The notes beneath the pieces were generated by a model. It saw only the letters and a list, made by a program, of their open reading frames with translations. It ran no database searches and was not told the DNA's origin. A program made the position numbers and the translations under genes. Source: Gemmatimonadota bacterium (GTDB lineage: Bacteria > Gemmatimonadota > Gemmatimonadetes > Gemmatimonadales > GWC2-71-9). From it: 64,000 bases of DNA. Positions 37,046 to 44,562 of this stretch are shown one piece after another. Location of the stretch: contig PNAE01000007.1 of NCBI GenBank assembly GCA_003169895.1, forward strand, positions 502,967 to 566,966, given 5' to 3'. How positions within the stretch are numbered: the first letter of the stretch is position 1; each line of letters starts with the position of its first letter.

Positions 37046-38058
37046 TTGAAATCACCCTCGACAACCTCCGAGAAGCCCAGGCCGGCCTAGCCGGCGTCGC
37101 CGAACGCACACCACTGATTCCCCTCGAGCAAGCGCGAAGCATGAGTCGAGAGGTAAGACTCAAGGCCGAGCACCTGCAGCCCATCGGTGCGTTCAAGATT
37201 CGCGGCGCGTGGACCGCGCTTCGTCGGCTCCCAGCCGACGCCCGCCGCCACGGCGTTGTCACGTCGTCAAGTGGCAACCATGGCCTGGGCATCGCGTTTG
37301 CCGCGAACCGACTCGGCATCCGCGCCGTGGTTGTGATGCCGGAATCGGCGGCCGCGGTGAAGGTCGACGGTGTGCGGCAGCTTGGCGCCGAAGTGGTCCT
37401 GACTGGCAAAACACGCGGACCGGAGCAGACCATCGCTGCCCAGGAATTCGTCGACCGCGAGGGCCTGACCATGATTCCGCCGTTCGACCATCCCGACGTG
37501 ATTGCCGGCCAGGGGACCTGCGGCCTGGAGATCCTGGAGCAGTGGCCGGAGGTGCGCACCATCATGGTCCCAGTCGGCGGCGGCGGCCTTCTTGCCGGAA
37601 TCTGCTCGGCCGTCCGTGCCACCGGCGCCGACGTCAGGGTCATCGCCGTCGAGCCGGCCCGAATTCCCAAGTTGTCTGCGGCCTTCGCCGCCGACCGCCC
37701 CACTACTCTGGCAGCCGGATCGAGTCTGGCCGATGGTTTGCTGACCAAGTCCGTTGGGAACGTGACGTGGCCGTTGATTCGTGACACCCTTGATAGTGTG
37801 GTCTCAGTGACGGATGACCAGATTCGGGCAGCGATGCGTTGGCTCGGCGCCCACCATCTCAGAGTGGAGCCGTCGGGGGCGGTCACCACCGCCGCCCTGC
37901 TGGCGCTCGACTCGTCGTGTCGCGACTCGCTCGAGCAGACCGGCGAGCAAGCGCGTCACGTCGAGCGAGCGCGTAGCGCGAGTCGAGAAGCAACCGCCCT
38001 CGTCTGCACCGGCGGCAATGTCGATGCGGCACGCTACGCTGAGTTGACCGCCCGATGA
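37042..38058 (+). CDS. PLP-dependent threonine/serine dehydratase family protein
   Basis: A 338-residue fold-type II PLP enzyme. The PLP lysine lies in [11 protein letters not shown], the phosphate/substrate loop is [10 protein letters not shown] and the glycine-rich loop is [10 protein letters not shown]. It is related to catabolic threonine dehydratase and serine racemase; there is no ACT domain, so no isoleucine feedback site. GTG 37042 overlaps the gyrA stop (GTGA) and its own stop overlaps the next start (ATGA), so gyrA, this gene and the cyclase are coupled. It differs from the second dehydratase at 54634. Two copies of a 30-nt repeat are embedded in frame (37124-37153 and 37961-37990). 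Confidence 0.88.
   Translation: MIEITLDNLREAQAGLAGVAERTPLIPLEQARSMSREVRLKAEHLQPIGAFKIRGAWTALRRLPADARRHGVVTSSSGNHGLGIAFAANRLGIRAVVVMPESAAAVKVDGVRQLGAEVVLTGKTRGPEQTIAAQEFVDREGLTMIPPFDHPDVIAGQGTCGLEILEQWPEVRTIMVPVGGGGLLAGICSAVRATGADVRVIAVEPARIPKLSAAFAADRPTTLAAGSSLADGLLTKSVGNVTWPLIRDTLDSVVSVTDDQIRAAMRWLGAHHLRVEPSGAVTTAALLALDSSCRDSLEQTGEQARHVERARSASREATALVCTGGNVDAARYAELTAR
37124..37153 (+). repeat. 30-nt embedded repeat, copy 1
   Basis: In-frame within the dehydratase gene, encoding EQARSMSRE. It matches copy 2 at 37961-37990 in 25 of 30 positions. Confidence 0.5.
37961..37990 (+). repeat. 30-nt embedded repeat, copy 2
   Basis: In-frame near the 3' end of the dehydratase gene, encoding ERARSASRE. 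It matches copy 1 in 25 of 30 positions and carries a weak dyad (TCGAGC...GTCGAG). Confidence 0.5.
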
Positions 38059-39485
38059 GCAATCCTCGCCTGCTGCTGGCGACCGAGGACACCGCCCTCG
38101 CGCGCACCTTGTCGTGGGTGCTCAAGGAGAACGGCTACGACGTGGTCACCGCGCTAGGCGGACCGCAATTGATCGAGCGCCTCGAACAGGATGTGTACGA
38201 CCTGCTGGTCGTGGACCTCGCCAACTCTGATGCCGGCACACTGGACCGGCTGGCCCGGGTACGGGAGGACGTGCGGCACAAGGACGTGCCGCTGTTCGTG
38301 ATCACCGACGCCGAGTTCAACCTGGCGGACCTCGAGCCATTTGGCCTCACTGGATCGGATGCGATCCAGCGTCCCTACCAGGTGCGCGAGCTGTTGTCGC
38401 GCATCAAGGCGCACCTGCGGGTCGGTCGCGAGTTGAATCGGGCCCGCTCCGACGCCCGGTCTCGCAACGAACTGGTGTCGATCCTCAAGGAAATCACCGC
38501 ATCACTCAACTCGAGCGAGATCTACCAGATCCTGGTCCGGCGGGTCGCATCCGGGTTGCGAATCGCCCGCTGCTCGGTCGTGCTCGCCGCACCGGGAGCC
38601 CGCGAGGGCACGGTGGTCGCCGCGTTCGAGAACCCGAACCTGCGGGACCTCCGCGTCGACCTGACCAAGTACCCCGAAATCACTCGCGCGCTGCAGACGG
38701 GTGAGACCGTGATGGTGGCCGACGTCGATGCTGATCCGCTCTACCAGGACGTGCTGATGACGTGGGGCGCCCAGCAGACCGGCGCACGCCGTACCAAGTC
38801 GGTCATCGCACTGCCGTTCGCGCTGGCGGGGCGACTGTCGGGCGTGTTCTTCCTGCGCACCACGGCGGATGATCCCCCGCTCAATCGGCTCGATCTCGGA
38901 TTCGCCGAGCAGGTGATCGAGGCCGCCGTGACAGCCCTCGAGAAGTCGTACGACCTGGAACACGGCACCGGTCGAGGCGAGCAACTGCGGGAACTGGCAG
39001 ACACCGACCCGCTGACCGGCTGTGCCAACCGCCGGGTGCTCGACCAGCGGCTGCGCGAAGAGCTCGATCGCGCGCGTCGCTACACCCAGGTCGTTACCGT
39101 GGTGCTGTTCGATGTCGATGACTTCAAGCGGGTCAACGATACCTATGGTCACCAAGCGGGCGATCGGGTATTGAAACAGCTCGCCTTCCTGCTTCGACAC
39201 GAGCTGCGCACCATGGATTTTCTCGCGCGCTACGGCGGCGAGGAGTTTGTCGTCGTCCTACCCGAGACCGGCGGCATCGGTGCCCGACTGTTCACCGACC
39301 GGATCCTGCGACGGGTTCAGCTGCACAACTTCGGCGATTCGGCCTTCCCGGTGAGCGTCACCGTGAGCGCCGGCCTCGCCACGTTCCCCGACGATCGCGT
39401 GGCGGACGACGAATCGCTGATGCGCCTGGCGGACGAGAACCTGTACAAGGCGAAGCGGGCGGGCCGGAACCGGTACCGGGACTGA
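38055..39485 (+). CDS. REC-GAF-GGDEF diguanylate cyclase
   Basis: A 476-residue cytoplasmic signalling protein: receiver (residues 1-125), GAF (about 150-300) and GGDEF (from about 315). The cyclase domain has DPLTGCANRR, FDVDDFKRVNDTYGH and the active GGEEF, with an RTMD inhibitory I-site exactly five residues before it, so feedback by c-di-GMP is expected. In the receiver, phosphoacceptor Asp (VVDLANS) is kept but the acidic pair is TEDT and the conserved Lys is Arg (QRPY), so phosphorylation may be impaired. ATG 38055 overlaps the preceding stop (ATGA). Confidence 0.92.
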   Translation: MSNPRLLLATEDTALARTLSWVLKENGYDVVTALGGPQLIERLEQDVYDLLVVDLANSDAGTLDRLARVREDVRHKDVPLFVITDAEFNLADLEPFGLTGSDAIQRPYQVRELLSRIKAHLRVGRELNRARSDARSRNELVSILKEITASLNSSEIYQILVRRVASGLRIARCSVVLAAPGAREGTVVAAFENPNLRDLRVDLTKYPEITRALQTGETVMVADVDADPLYQDVLMTWGAQQTGARRTKSVIALPFALAGRLSGVFFLRTTADDPPLNRLDLGFAEQVIEAAVTALEKSYDLEHGTGRGEQLRELADTDPLTGCANRRVLDQRLREELDRARRYTQVVTVVLFDVDDFKRVNDTYGHQAGDRVLKQLAFLLRHELRTMDFLARYGGEEFVVVLPETGGIGARLFTDRILRRVQLHNFGDSAFPVSVTVSAGLATFPDDRVADDESLMRLADENLYKAKRAGRNRYRD

Positions 39486-39542
39486 ACGACCGCAACGGGT
39501 GAGACGTAAGCGGGAGGGTCCAATGTCGACGGAGACGCTCGT

Positions 39543-39577
39543 TCACCTTTCACCTCTCACCTTTCACCTTGTAGATT
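39543..39577. repeat. TTTCACC polypyrimidine repeat joined to a TAGATT box
   Basis: Units of TTTCACC/TCTCACC run from 39543 to 39570 (TTCACCTTTCACCTCTCACC and onward) and are followed at 39572-39577 by TAGATT, a possible -10 box for the hydrolase gene starting at 39606. The repeat itself supplies a TTTCAC about 18 bp upstream of TAGATT. Confidence 0.5.
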
Positions 39578-39605
39578 CTCGCCGTCCATTTCCGGGAGCC
39601 CTCCC

Positions 39606-40403
39606 ATGCGCTCAATCCGCGGCACGACAGTCACCCCCATCCTCACCACACTCGCATTCGCCGCCGCGATCACCGGTGGCGTGCTCTTCGGGCAGCGACA
39701 CCCCAACCTGCGCGTCACGACCCATGGTGAGTGGGTCAAATTCACCAATGCGAAGGGTGACAGCGTCCGCGCCTACGTGGCGTATCCGGAGCGCCAGGGA
39801 CAGGCGCCCGCAGTGATCGTCATTCACGAGATCTTCGGGTTGACCGATTGGGAACCCACCATGGGCGACCACTTCGCCGCGCAGGGCTACGTCGCGATCG
39901 TTCCCGACTTGCTTTCGTCAAAGTACAAGTCGAGCGATGCAGTGAAGGACAGCGCCACCAAGCTGGTGAGTTCGCTGCCGAACGAGAGCGTGATCACCGA
40001 CCTCGACGCGACGTACCGGTATGTCAACAACCTGCCCGCCACGCAGAAGGACAACACCGGCGTGATCGGCTTCTGCTGGGGCGGCGGGACAGTGTGGAAG
40101 TACGCCGCCACAAATCCCGACCTGAAGGCCGCGGTCGTCTGCTACGGCCCGCTGCAGGACACGATGCTCCTCAGGACCATCAAGGCGCCGGTCCTCGGCG
40201 TGTTCGGCCAGAACGATGGTCGGGTCACGAACATGGTGCCGACCGAGCAGCGGATCCTCGGGTCACAGTTCGTCGCCGACAGTTACCTGGGCACGGGCCA
40301 CGGCTTTCTGAAGCCCGGACGCACGGGCTCCGGCACCGCCGAGGCGCAGCGCGCGCTCAACAACATCGACGCCTTCTTCGCGAAGCAACTCGACCACAAG
40401 TAG
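39606..40403 (+). CDS. Secreted dienelactone-hydrolase family protein
   Basis: A 265-residue alpha/beta-hydrolase with an N-terminal signal or anchor (hydrophobic to about residue 28). The catalytic triad is Cys157 in GFCWGGG, Asp204 in GQNDGRV and His232 in GTGHGFL, and HEIFGL carries the partner Glu; this is the DLH arrangement. It should hydrolyse an ester or lactone outside the cytoplasm; the true substrate is unknown. GGGAG lies 8 nt before ATG 39606. The promoter region contains the TTTCACC repeat. Confidence 0.88.
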   Translation: MRSIRGTTVTPILTTLAFAAAITGGVLFGQRHPNLRVTTHGEWVKFTNAKGDSVRAYVAYPERQGQAPAVIVIHEIFGLTDWEPTMGDHFAAQGYVAIVPDLLSSKYKSSDAVKDSATKLVSSLPNESVITDLDATYRYVNNLPATQKDNTGVIGFCWGGGTVWKYAATNPDLKAAVVCYGPLQDTMLLRTIKAPVLGVFGQNDGRVTNMVPTEQRILGSQFVADSYLGTGHGFLKPGRTGSGTAEAQRALNNIDAFFAKQLDHK

Positions 40404-40412
40404 TCGAACACG

Positions 40413-41237
40413 ATGACCGTGCCGATGCGCCGGGGAGTTCTCGCCTCTCGTCTCTCGTCTCTCCTCTGTCGCAGCGCGATCGCAGCCCTGGCTGCGATCG
40501 CGCCCCTTTTGTCGGCATGCAGCCTCTCGCCGCTCAACCACCGCATCAACGTCGGCCAGGAGCCGTTCATCATCTTCGTCGGTGATGGCATCGACCACCA
40601 TACCGACCTGTTCGCGGCGGCGGCCGGCGGTGGAACCGTCGCTCAGGTCACGTTCACGCCATTGGTCGAGCAAGGTCCCCGACTCACGCCGATCGGCGAT
40701 GTCGTTGCGTTCCTGCGCATGCGCGACACGTTGCCGGGAACTCGTCACGACGTCGTGGTGATGAACCTGCTGAGCGGTAGTGAAGTCGTGCTCGGTCTTC
40801 CCGCCGGCAGTGGCCAGCCGGAGCGCGTCGCCTGGAGCCCGGACGCGAGCAACCTCTACATCCGCACCGATCGCGGCGTATGGCAATCGACTGCTCCACC
40901 GATGCGGTCTGCGGTCATGCCGGTTGCGTCATCCGAACGGGCCGACGCCGATTCCGCGCTCGAACTCTGGCTCGGCCAGCCGCGATTCGCTCGAGTCGTT
41001 GGTTGCGCCGCCGGCGGGCTCTGCGTCGTGGGCCCCAAGGGCGACACCACCGCGCTGGCGCCGACCGGAAGCGATGCACTGCGCTGGGGCGACGATTCGG
41101 TGGCGTGGTTCGAAAACAATGGCGTCACGGTGCGCTCACTTGGGCCGGGGCGTTCGCGGCGGGTGAATTGGCGGAACCCGCCGGTGCATCCGCGGGATGG
41201 TTCATATGCAGCGGGGGCGCCTATCCGCAGTCAGTGA
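40413..41237 (+). CDS. Lipoprotein with propeller-like repeats, function unknown
   Basis: A 274-residue protein with a lipoprotein signal ending PLLSAC (Cys near residue 36). Segments such as ERVAWSPDASNLYI and DALRWGDDSVAWF resemble PD40/TolB-type beta-propeller blades, of which perhaps four are present. It may bind a partner at the membrane. The signal-peptide n-region (GVLASRLSSLL) is encoded by a TCTCGTC tandem repeat shared with 13510-13531. Nine bases separate it from the hydrolase. Confidence 0.7.
   Translation: MTVPMRRGVLASRLSSLLCRSAIAALAAIAPLLSACSLSPLNHRINVGQEPFIIFVGDGIDHHTDLFAAAAGGGTVAQVTFTPLVEQGPRLTPIGDVVAFLRMRDTLPGTRHDVVVMNLLSGSEVVLGLPAGSGQPERVAWSPDASNLYIRTDRGVWQSTAPPMRSAVMPVASSERADADSALELWLGQPRFARVVGCAAGGLCVVGPKGDTTALAPTGSDALRWGDDSVAWFENNGVTVRSLGPGRSRRVNWRNPPVHPRDGSYAAGAPIRSQ
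40440..40468. repeat. TCTCGTC tandem repeat inside a signal-peptide coding region
   Basis: Three to four TCTCGTC-type units encode the ASRLSSLL part of the lipoprotein signal. A 20-base core is shared with the intergenic copy at 13510-13531. Confidence 0.6.
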
Positions 41238-41244
41238 TACTTCC

Positions 41245-41316
41245 AAGGTGAAACGTGAAAGGTGAAACGGGGACTCCAAGAAATCGGTAACCCATCTGAC
41301 CTTTCACATTTCACCG
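41245..41316. terminator. Inverted GTGAAA/TTTCAC repeat between convergent genes
   Basis: AAGGTGAAACGTGAAAGGTG at 41245-41264 and onward faces ACCTTTCACATTTCACC at 41299-41315. The two are the TTTCACC family in opposite orientations and can pair to a hairpin of about a dozen base pairs. It sits between a plus-strand gene ending at 41237 and a minus-strand gene ending at 41321, the place for a shared terminator. Confidence 0.5.
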
Positions 41317-41320
41317 CGCC

Positions 41321-41680
41321 TCACACTCGCCCCGATGAGAACAGCCGTCCGATCCACCCGCCCAGCGCGCCCGTCACGGCAGAACTTGCCGTACCAACCA
41401 ACAGCAGCGACGCGGGCACATCCCCGAGCAGGCACGACACCAAGATGCCGATAAACGCGCACACTGCACCGGCGATCAGCCCGCCCGTCACGTTGTCGCG
41501 GATGATCACCTCCGTGGAAATCACGGCGTACAGGATCCCCGCGACGAGCGATATCCCCATGCCACCCGCGACAAAGATGCCTCTCACCGCCGGAGTGCTG
41601 TGGCCCAGCGTGACCATGATTACCTGCAGCGCCGTGCCGATGAGTATTGCGATCGCGAGCGCGCGGTTGGCGAGTTTCAT
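41321..41680 (-). CDS. Small four-helix membrane protein, unknown function
   Basis: A 119-residue protein with four membrane helices; the last has a glycine-rich ALGGWIGR ending. ATG 41680 was chosen because GAGGAG lies 6 nt upstream; the frame is open to 41932 but that extension reads as non-coding and overlaps a separate small gene. It probably forms an operon with the 54-residue frame upstream. No family recognised. Confidence 0.65.
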   Translation of the reverse strand: MKLANRALAIAILIGTALQVIMVTLGHSTPAVRGIFVAGGMGISLVAGILYAVISTEVIIRDNVTGGLIAGAVCAFIGILVSCLLGDVPASLLLVGTASSAVTGALGGWIGRLFSSGRV

Positions 41681-41714
41681 TGTGGCTCCTCGAGGGACGG
41701 TGAGATCATGGGGG

Positions 41715-41879
41715 TCAGGACGTTGCCTTCGGGTTGCGCCGCAACACCTCGATCGGCACCTCGGCCCGAGACTGCTCGATGATCTGGTCGAGCCGACGCA
41801 ATCGCGTGAGCCAGCGTCGGAACCACACGGCAGGAAAATACCCTCGATGACTCCACTCCTGCCGTGCAGGCTGGCGCAT
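41715..41879 (-). CDS. Predicted 54-residue basic small protein
   Basis: ATG 41879 to TGA 41715 encodes 54 residues. It has an aromatic/basic amphipathic stretch (YFPAVWFRRWLTRLRRL) and an acidic helix (DQIIEQSRAEVPIEVL). Composition and third-position GC look coding, unlike the other frames here. Its stop lies 34 nt before the start of the small membrane protein, so the two may be one operon. The WF-RRW-RLRR stretch could bind a membrane surface. No ribosome site is obvious. Unknown function. Confidence 0.45.
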   Translation of the reverse strand: MRQPARQEWSHRGYFPAVWFRRWLTRLRRLDQIIEQSRAEVPIEVLRRNPKATS

Positions 41880-42034
41880 CGGCAGCAGGGCATTCGCTCA
41901 GGATGACAGCAAAATAGGGCCAAATCCTCCATAATTTCTTACAGATGTAGCGACCTTTTCACCTATTCTTACGTCCTTCCTATTGCTTACCGATATGAGC
42001 GTTCGTAGCTTATCTCGCTAACCGAGAGGAATGC
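41880..42034. promoter_or_regulatory. AT-richer divergent promoter region upstream of padR
   Basis: The stretch around 41915-42020 is far richer in A/T than its surroundings and lies between divergent genes. It contains TATTCT near 41964 as a possible -10 box toward padR, an imperfect dyad GATATGAGC/GCTTATC near 41993-42017 that could be a PadR operator, and a REP-like piece (CATTCGCTCAGGATGACAGC) at 41891-41910. GAGAGGA precedes the padR start. Confidence 0.35.
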
Positions 42035-42370
42035 ATGAGCCGACCCAACGACTTGGTCCAGGGCACCCTGAATCTCCTGATCCTCAAGCTGGTGGCGCTG
42101 GAACCGCTCAACGGATGGTCGATCTCGCTGCGGCTGAAGCAGCTCTCGTCGGACGTGCTTCAGGTGAGCGATGGCTCGCTCTATCCGGCGCTCCACAAGC
42201 TCGAGCAGGAAGGGTGGATCCAGTCGGAGTGGCACCAGAGCGATAACAATCGCCGGGCAAAGTTCTATTCGCTCACCCATCTCGGCCAGCGGCAACTGCA
42301 GCGCGAAACGGATCACTGGCACCGCCTCTCCACGGCGATCAACCACGTCGTGCGCTTGCAGGAGGGGTGA
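42035..42370 (+). CDS. PadR-family transcriptional regulator
   Basis: A 111-residue winged-helix repressor: LVQGTLNLLILKLVALEPLNGWSI opens the HTH, SDGSLYPALHKLEQEGWI is the recognition helix and wing, and a C-terminal dimerisation helix (HWHRLSTAINHVVRLQ) follows. This form is regularly found in front of large MacB/FtsX-like orphan permeases, and a relic of one follows 3 bp downstream. It probably repressed that operon and may now have lost its target. GAGAGGA lies 5 nt before ATG 42035. Confidence 0.9.
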   Translation: MSRPNDLVQGTLNLLILKLVALEPLNGWSISLRLKQLSSDVLQVSDGSLYPALHKLEQEGWIQSEWHQSDNNRRAKFYSLTHLGQRQLQRETDHWHRLSTAINHVVRLQEG

Positions 42371-42373
42371 CCC

Positions 42374-42762
42374 ATGCGCATCGAACACTGGATCTACACG
42401 CTGCCGCTGGTGGCACTCATCCTGGCGGCGGTCGGCGTGTATGGCGTCATCAGTCATACCGTGTCCACGCGGATTCGCGAAATCGGCATACGCCTCGCCC
42501 TCGGCGCCGAGCGAAGTGCGCCGTTCAAGCTGGTGGTGAGCCAGGGCTTGCGCCTCGCTGCGACCGGCACCGGCGTAGGCTTGGTCGGCGCCGTCATGCT
42601 GACGCGATATATCCGCACGCTCCTGTTCGATGTGCGGCCCAATGACCGGCCACCCTGATCGCCGTCCCGCTGGTGCTGATCGCAGTTGCGGTGGTGGCAT
42701 GCTACGTTCCCGCACGCCGAGCGGCCGGGATCGAGCCGATGATCGCGCTGCGACGGGAGCAG
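42374..42762 (+). pseudogene. Collapsed MacB/FtsX-type orphan ABC permease (ADOP)
   Basis: The first 12 codons (MRIEHWIYTLPL) match the N-terminus of ~800-residue duplicated orphan permeases. They run straight into the C-terminal FtsX domain of the same family (ILAAVGVYGVISHTV, REIGIRLALGA), so about 700 residues are lost in frame. Near 42646 a one-base loss shifts the frame: GACCGGCC reads to a stop after NDRPP, whereas the other frame continues with the expected ending (ATLIAVPLVLIAVAVVACY, ARRAAGIEPMIALRRE). The gene is dead. The padR gene just upstream is intact. The deletion joint lies at a repeated CTGCCGCTG/GTGGC-type sequence, suggesting slippage or recombination. Confidence 0.85.
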
Positions 42763-42800
42763 CCAAGCGAAGGGAGGTCGGCACGACAGCGCTTGTTGCC

Positions 42801-43694
42801 CTACCTGCGTTGCAGGCTGACGACCAGCGCACCACCGACGATCAATGCCCCGCCAAGGACCGTGTGTGATCCCAGCGATTCATGCAGCAGCCACACGCCC
42901 AGGGCCGCGCCGACCACCGGCTCGAGGTTGATGAATGCTCCAGCCTTGCCGGCATCGGTGTGCGCCAGCCCCCAGTTCCACAGCACGGTGCTGCACGTCG
43001 TAGCGATCAGGCCGAGGGCCAGCACCGCCATCCAGGTGCCGGAGCGAAGCGCCGTCGGGGGCAGGCCGTCCCGGGCAATGACCCAGGCTGCCAGCACGAT
43101 GGTGCCGGTGATCGTGATCAGGCCACTCACTACGATCGGCGAGTAATGCGTCATCAGGCGCTTGCTCACCAGAATCCATACCACCGCGGCAAACAGCGAC
43201 GCGAGCACCAGCATGTCGCCTGACAGCGTTGGCTGGGCGTGACCCGCGCTCGCCGTTCCACCCGTCTGGATCACGATCAGCGCGACGCCAAGTGTCGAGG
43301 CGCCCAGTGCGAGCCACGCGGTGATCCGGAGACGCTCATGAAAAACGATGAACCCGGCAATCGCGACCAGGACGGGTGCCGTGCCGATCATGAGGGCCGC
43401 GTGTGACGCCGTGGTGTGTGCCAGGCCTTCGAACTGCAGCAGAAACTGGATTGGCACACCGACCACGGCGGCGATGACGACAATTCCCCAATCGCTCCGG
43501 CGTAGTCCAGGACGGTGGCGCCACAACAGCGGCAGGAAGCCGATCGACGCGAATGCAAACCGATACAGCATCAGATGGGAGACGCTCAACTGAATCAGCG
43601 CGACCTTCCCGAGCACGAACGACGTGCCCCAGATCACCCCGGCCAGCGCAAGCGCAGCGAACGCAGGCGGTGCATCACGTCGGCGAACGGTCAC
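42801..43694 (-). CDS. EamA/DMT-family transporter
   Basis: A 297-residue protein with ten membrane helices in two EamA repeats (GVIWGTSFVLGKVALI opens the first; GAFINLEPVVGAALGVWLLHE marks the second). Such proteins export metabolites or amino acids; substrate unknown. GTG 43694 overlaps the stop of the methyltransferase gene (GTGA), so the two are coupled. The open frame upstream lies within that gene. Confidence 0.88.
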   Translation of the reverse strand: MTVRRRDAPPAFAALALAGVIWGTSFVLGKVALIQLSVSHLMLYRFAFASIGFLPLLWRHRPGLRRSDWGIVVIAAVVGVPIQFLLQFEGLAHTTASHAALMIGTAPVLVAIAGFIVFHERLRITAWLALGASTLGVALIVIQTGGTASAGHAQPTLSGDMLVLASLFAAVVWILVSKRLMTHYSPIVVSGLITITGTIVLAAWVIARDGLPPTALRSGTWMAVLALGLIATTCSTVLWNWGLAHTDAGKAGAFINLEPVVGAALGVWLLHESLGSHTVLGGALIVGGALVVSLQRR

Positions 43695-44428
43695 TGGCCC
43701 AATTTCCAGCTGTAGAGCGCGACGGCGACCGCAGTGGCGAGGTTGAGGCTGGACACGCCGGGTTGCATGGGAATGCGCAAGCGTGCATACGCCCTGGCGC
43801 GCAACTCGGCGGAAAGGCCGGATCGTTCCGATCCAAACGCGAGTAGTGCGTTGCCCGGGATCATGCCGGGCGCGAGATCGTCGCCGCCCGGATCGACGGC
43901 AATCAGGACCCGACCGGCCACGTCGGCCGTGTCGGCGTGCAGTACCGGAAGAGCATAGTGCAGTCCCGCCGAGCCCCGCAGGGCGCCAGGATTCCACGGA
44001 TCGTTGGTGCCAGTGGTGATCACGGCCGCGGCACCAGCGCCTGCCGCCACACGTACGACGGCGCCAATGTTACCGCTATGTGACGGCGACTCGAGCAGCA
44101 CCATCGGCGCCGCACTTCTCGCGCTGGAGAGTCCGGTCAGGGTGGTGACGCGTCGCTTTGCGATCGCGATGACCCCGGTCTCCGGCGGAGAAGGCGAGAG
44201 CTGATCGAACACGGCGCTGGTGACCGATGCCGCAAGCCGGCTCAATGCCAGCGCGACATCGGGGGCAAGTTGCGCCGCTAATGCTTGTAGCTTGCTGGCG
44301 TCACATGTTGCCACCGATTCAAACTCGGCGCTGAAGCGAATCGCGTGCTTGATGGCGTGAAAGCCTTCGAGAACGGCGCGCGATGGGTCGTTTCGGGCGG
44401 AGCGGAAACGCTCGATCAGGGCAAGCAC
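43691..44428 (-). CDS. SpoU/TrmH-family RNA methyltransferase
   Basis: A 245-residue SAM-dependent 2'-O-ribose methyltransferase with an N-terminal substrate-binding domain and a trefoil-knot domain. The three SpoU motifs are present: SGNIGAVVRVAAG, LAFGSERSGLS and IPMQPGVSSLNLATAVAVALY. The RNA target (tRNA or 23S rRNA) cannot be told. GTG 44428 begins the conserved LALIERFRSARND helix; the frame is open to an ATG at 44527 through REP-like sequence. It is followed by the transporter through a GTGA overlap. Confidence 0.86.
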   Translation of the reverse strand: MLALIERFRSARNDPSRAVLEGFHAIKHAIRFSAEFESVATCDASKLQALAAQLAPDVALALSRLAASVTSAVFDQLSPSPPETGVIAIAKRRVTTLTGLSSARSAAPMVLLESPSHSGNIGAVVRVAAGAGAAAVITTGTNDPWNPGALRGSAGLHYALPVLHADTADVAGRVLIAVDPGGDDLAPGMIPGNALLAFGSERSGLSAELRARAYARLRIPMQPGVSSLNLATAVAVALYSWKLGQ

Positions 44429-44491
44429 GCGCGAATCATAGCCTGCGTCGCGCCCCGGCACCCCGCGAGGAGGCGGCGCGATCGCTTTCGG

Positions 44492-44540
44492 CAATCCCTC
44501 GCTTCCCGTCGCATACGCTCGGGGCATGCGCTCGGGATGA
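44492..44540. repeat. Interrupted REP-like repeat
   Basis: ATCCCTCGCT at 44494 and TGCGCTCGGGATGA ending at 44540 are the two parts of the right arm of the 10253-10313 hairpin, here split by a 23-nt insertion that itself repeats CGCTCGGGGCA. It lies between the divergent methyltransferase and ftcD genes. Confidence 0.45.
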
Positions 44541-44562
44541 TACCGGCACCATATTCCCCCCC

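Noticed and set aside
37042-38058. Biosynthetic IlvA
   Set aside because: No ACT regulatory domain and no ilv or leu neighbours.
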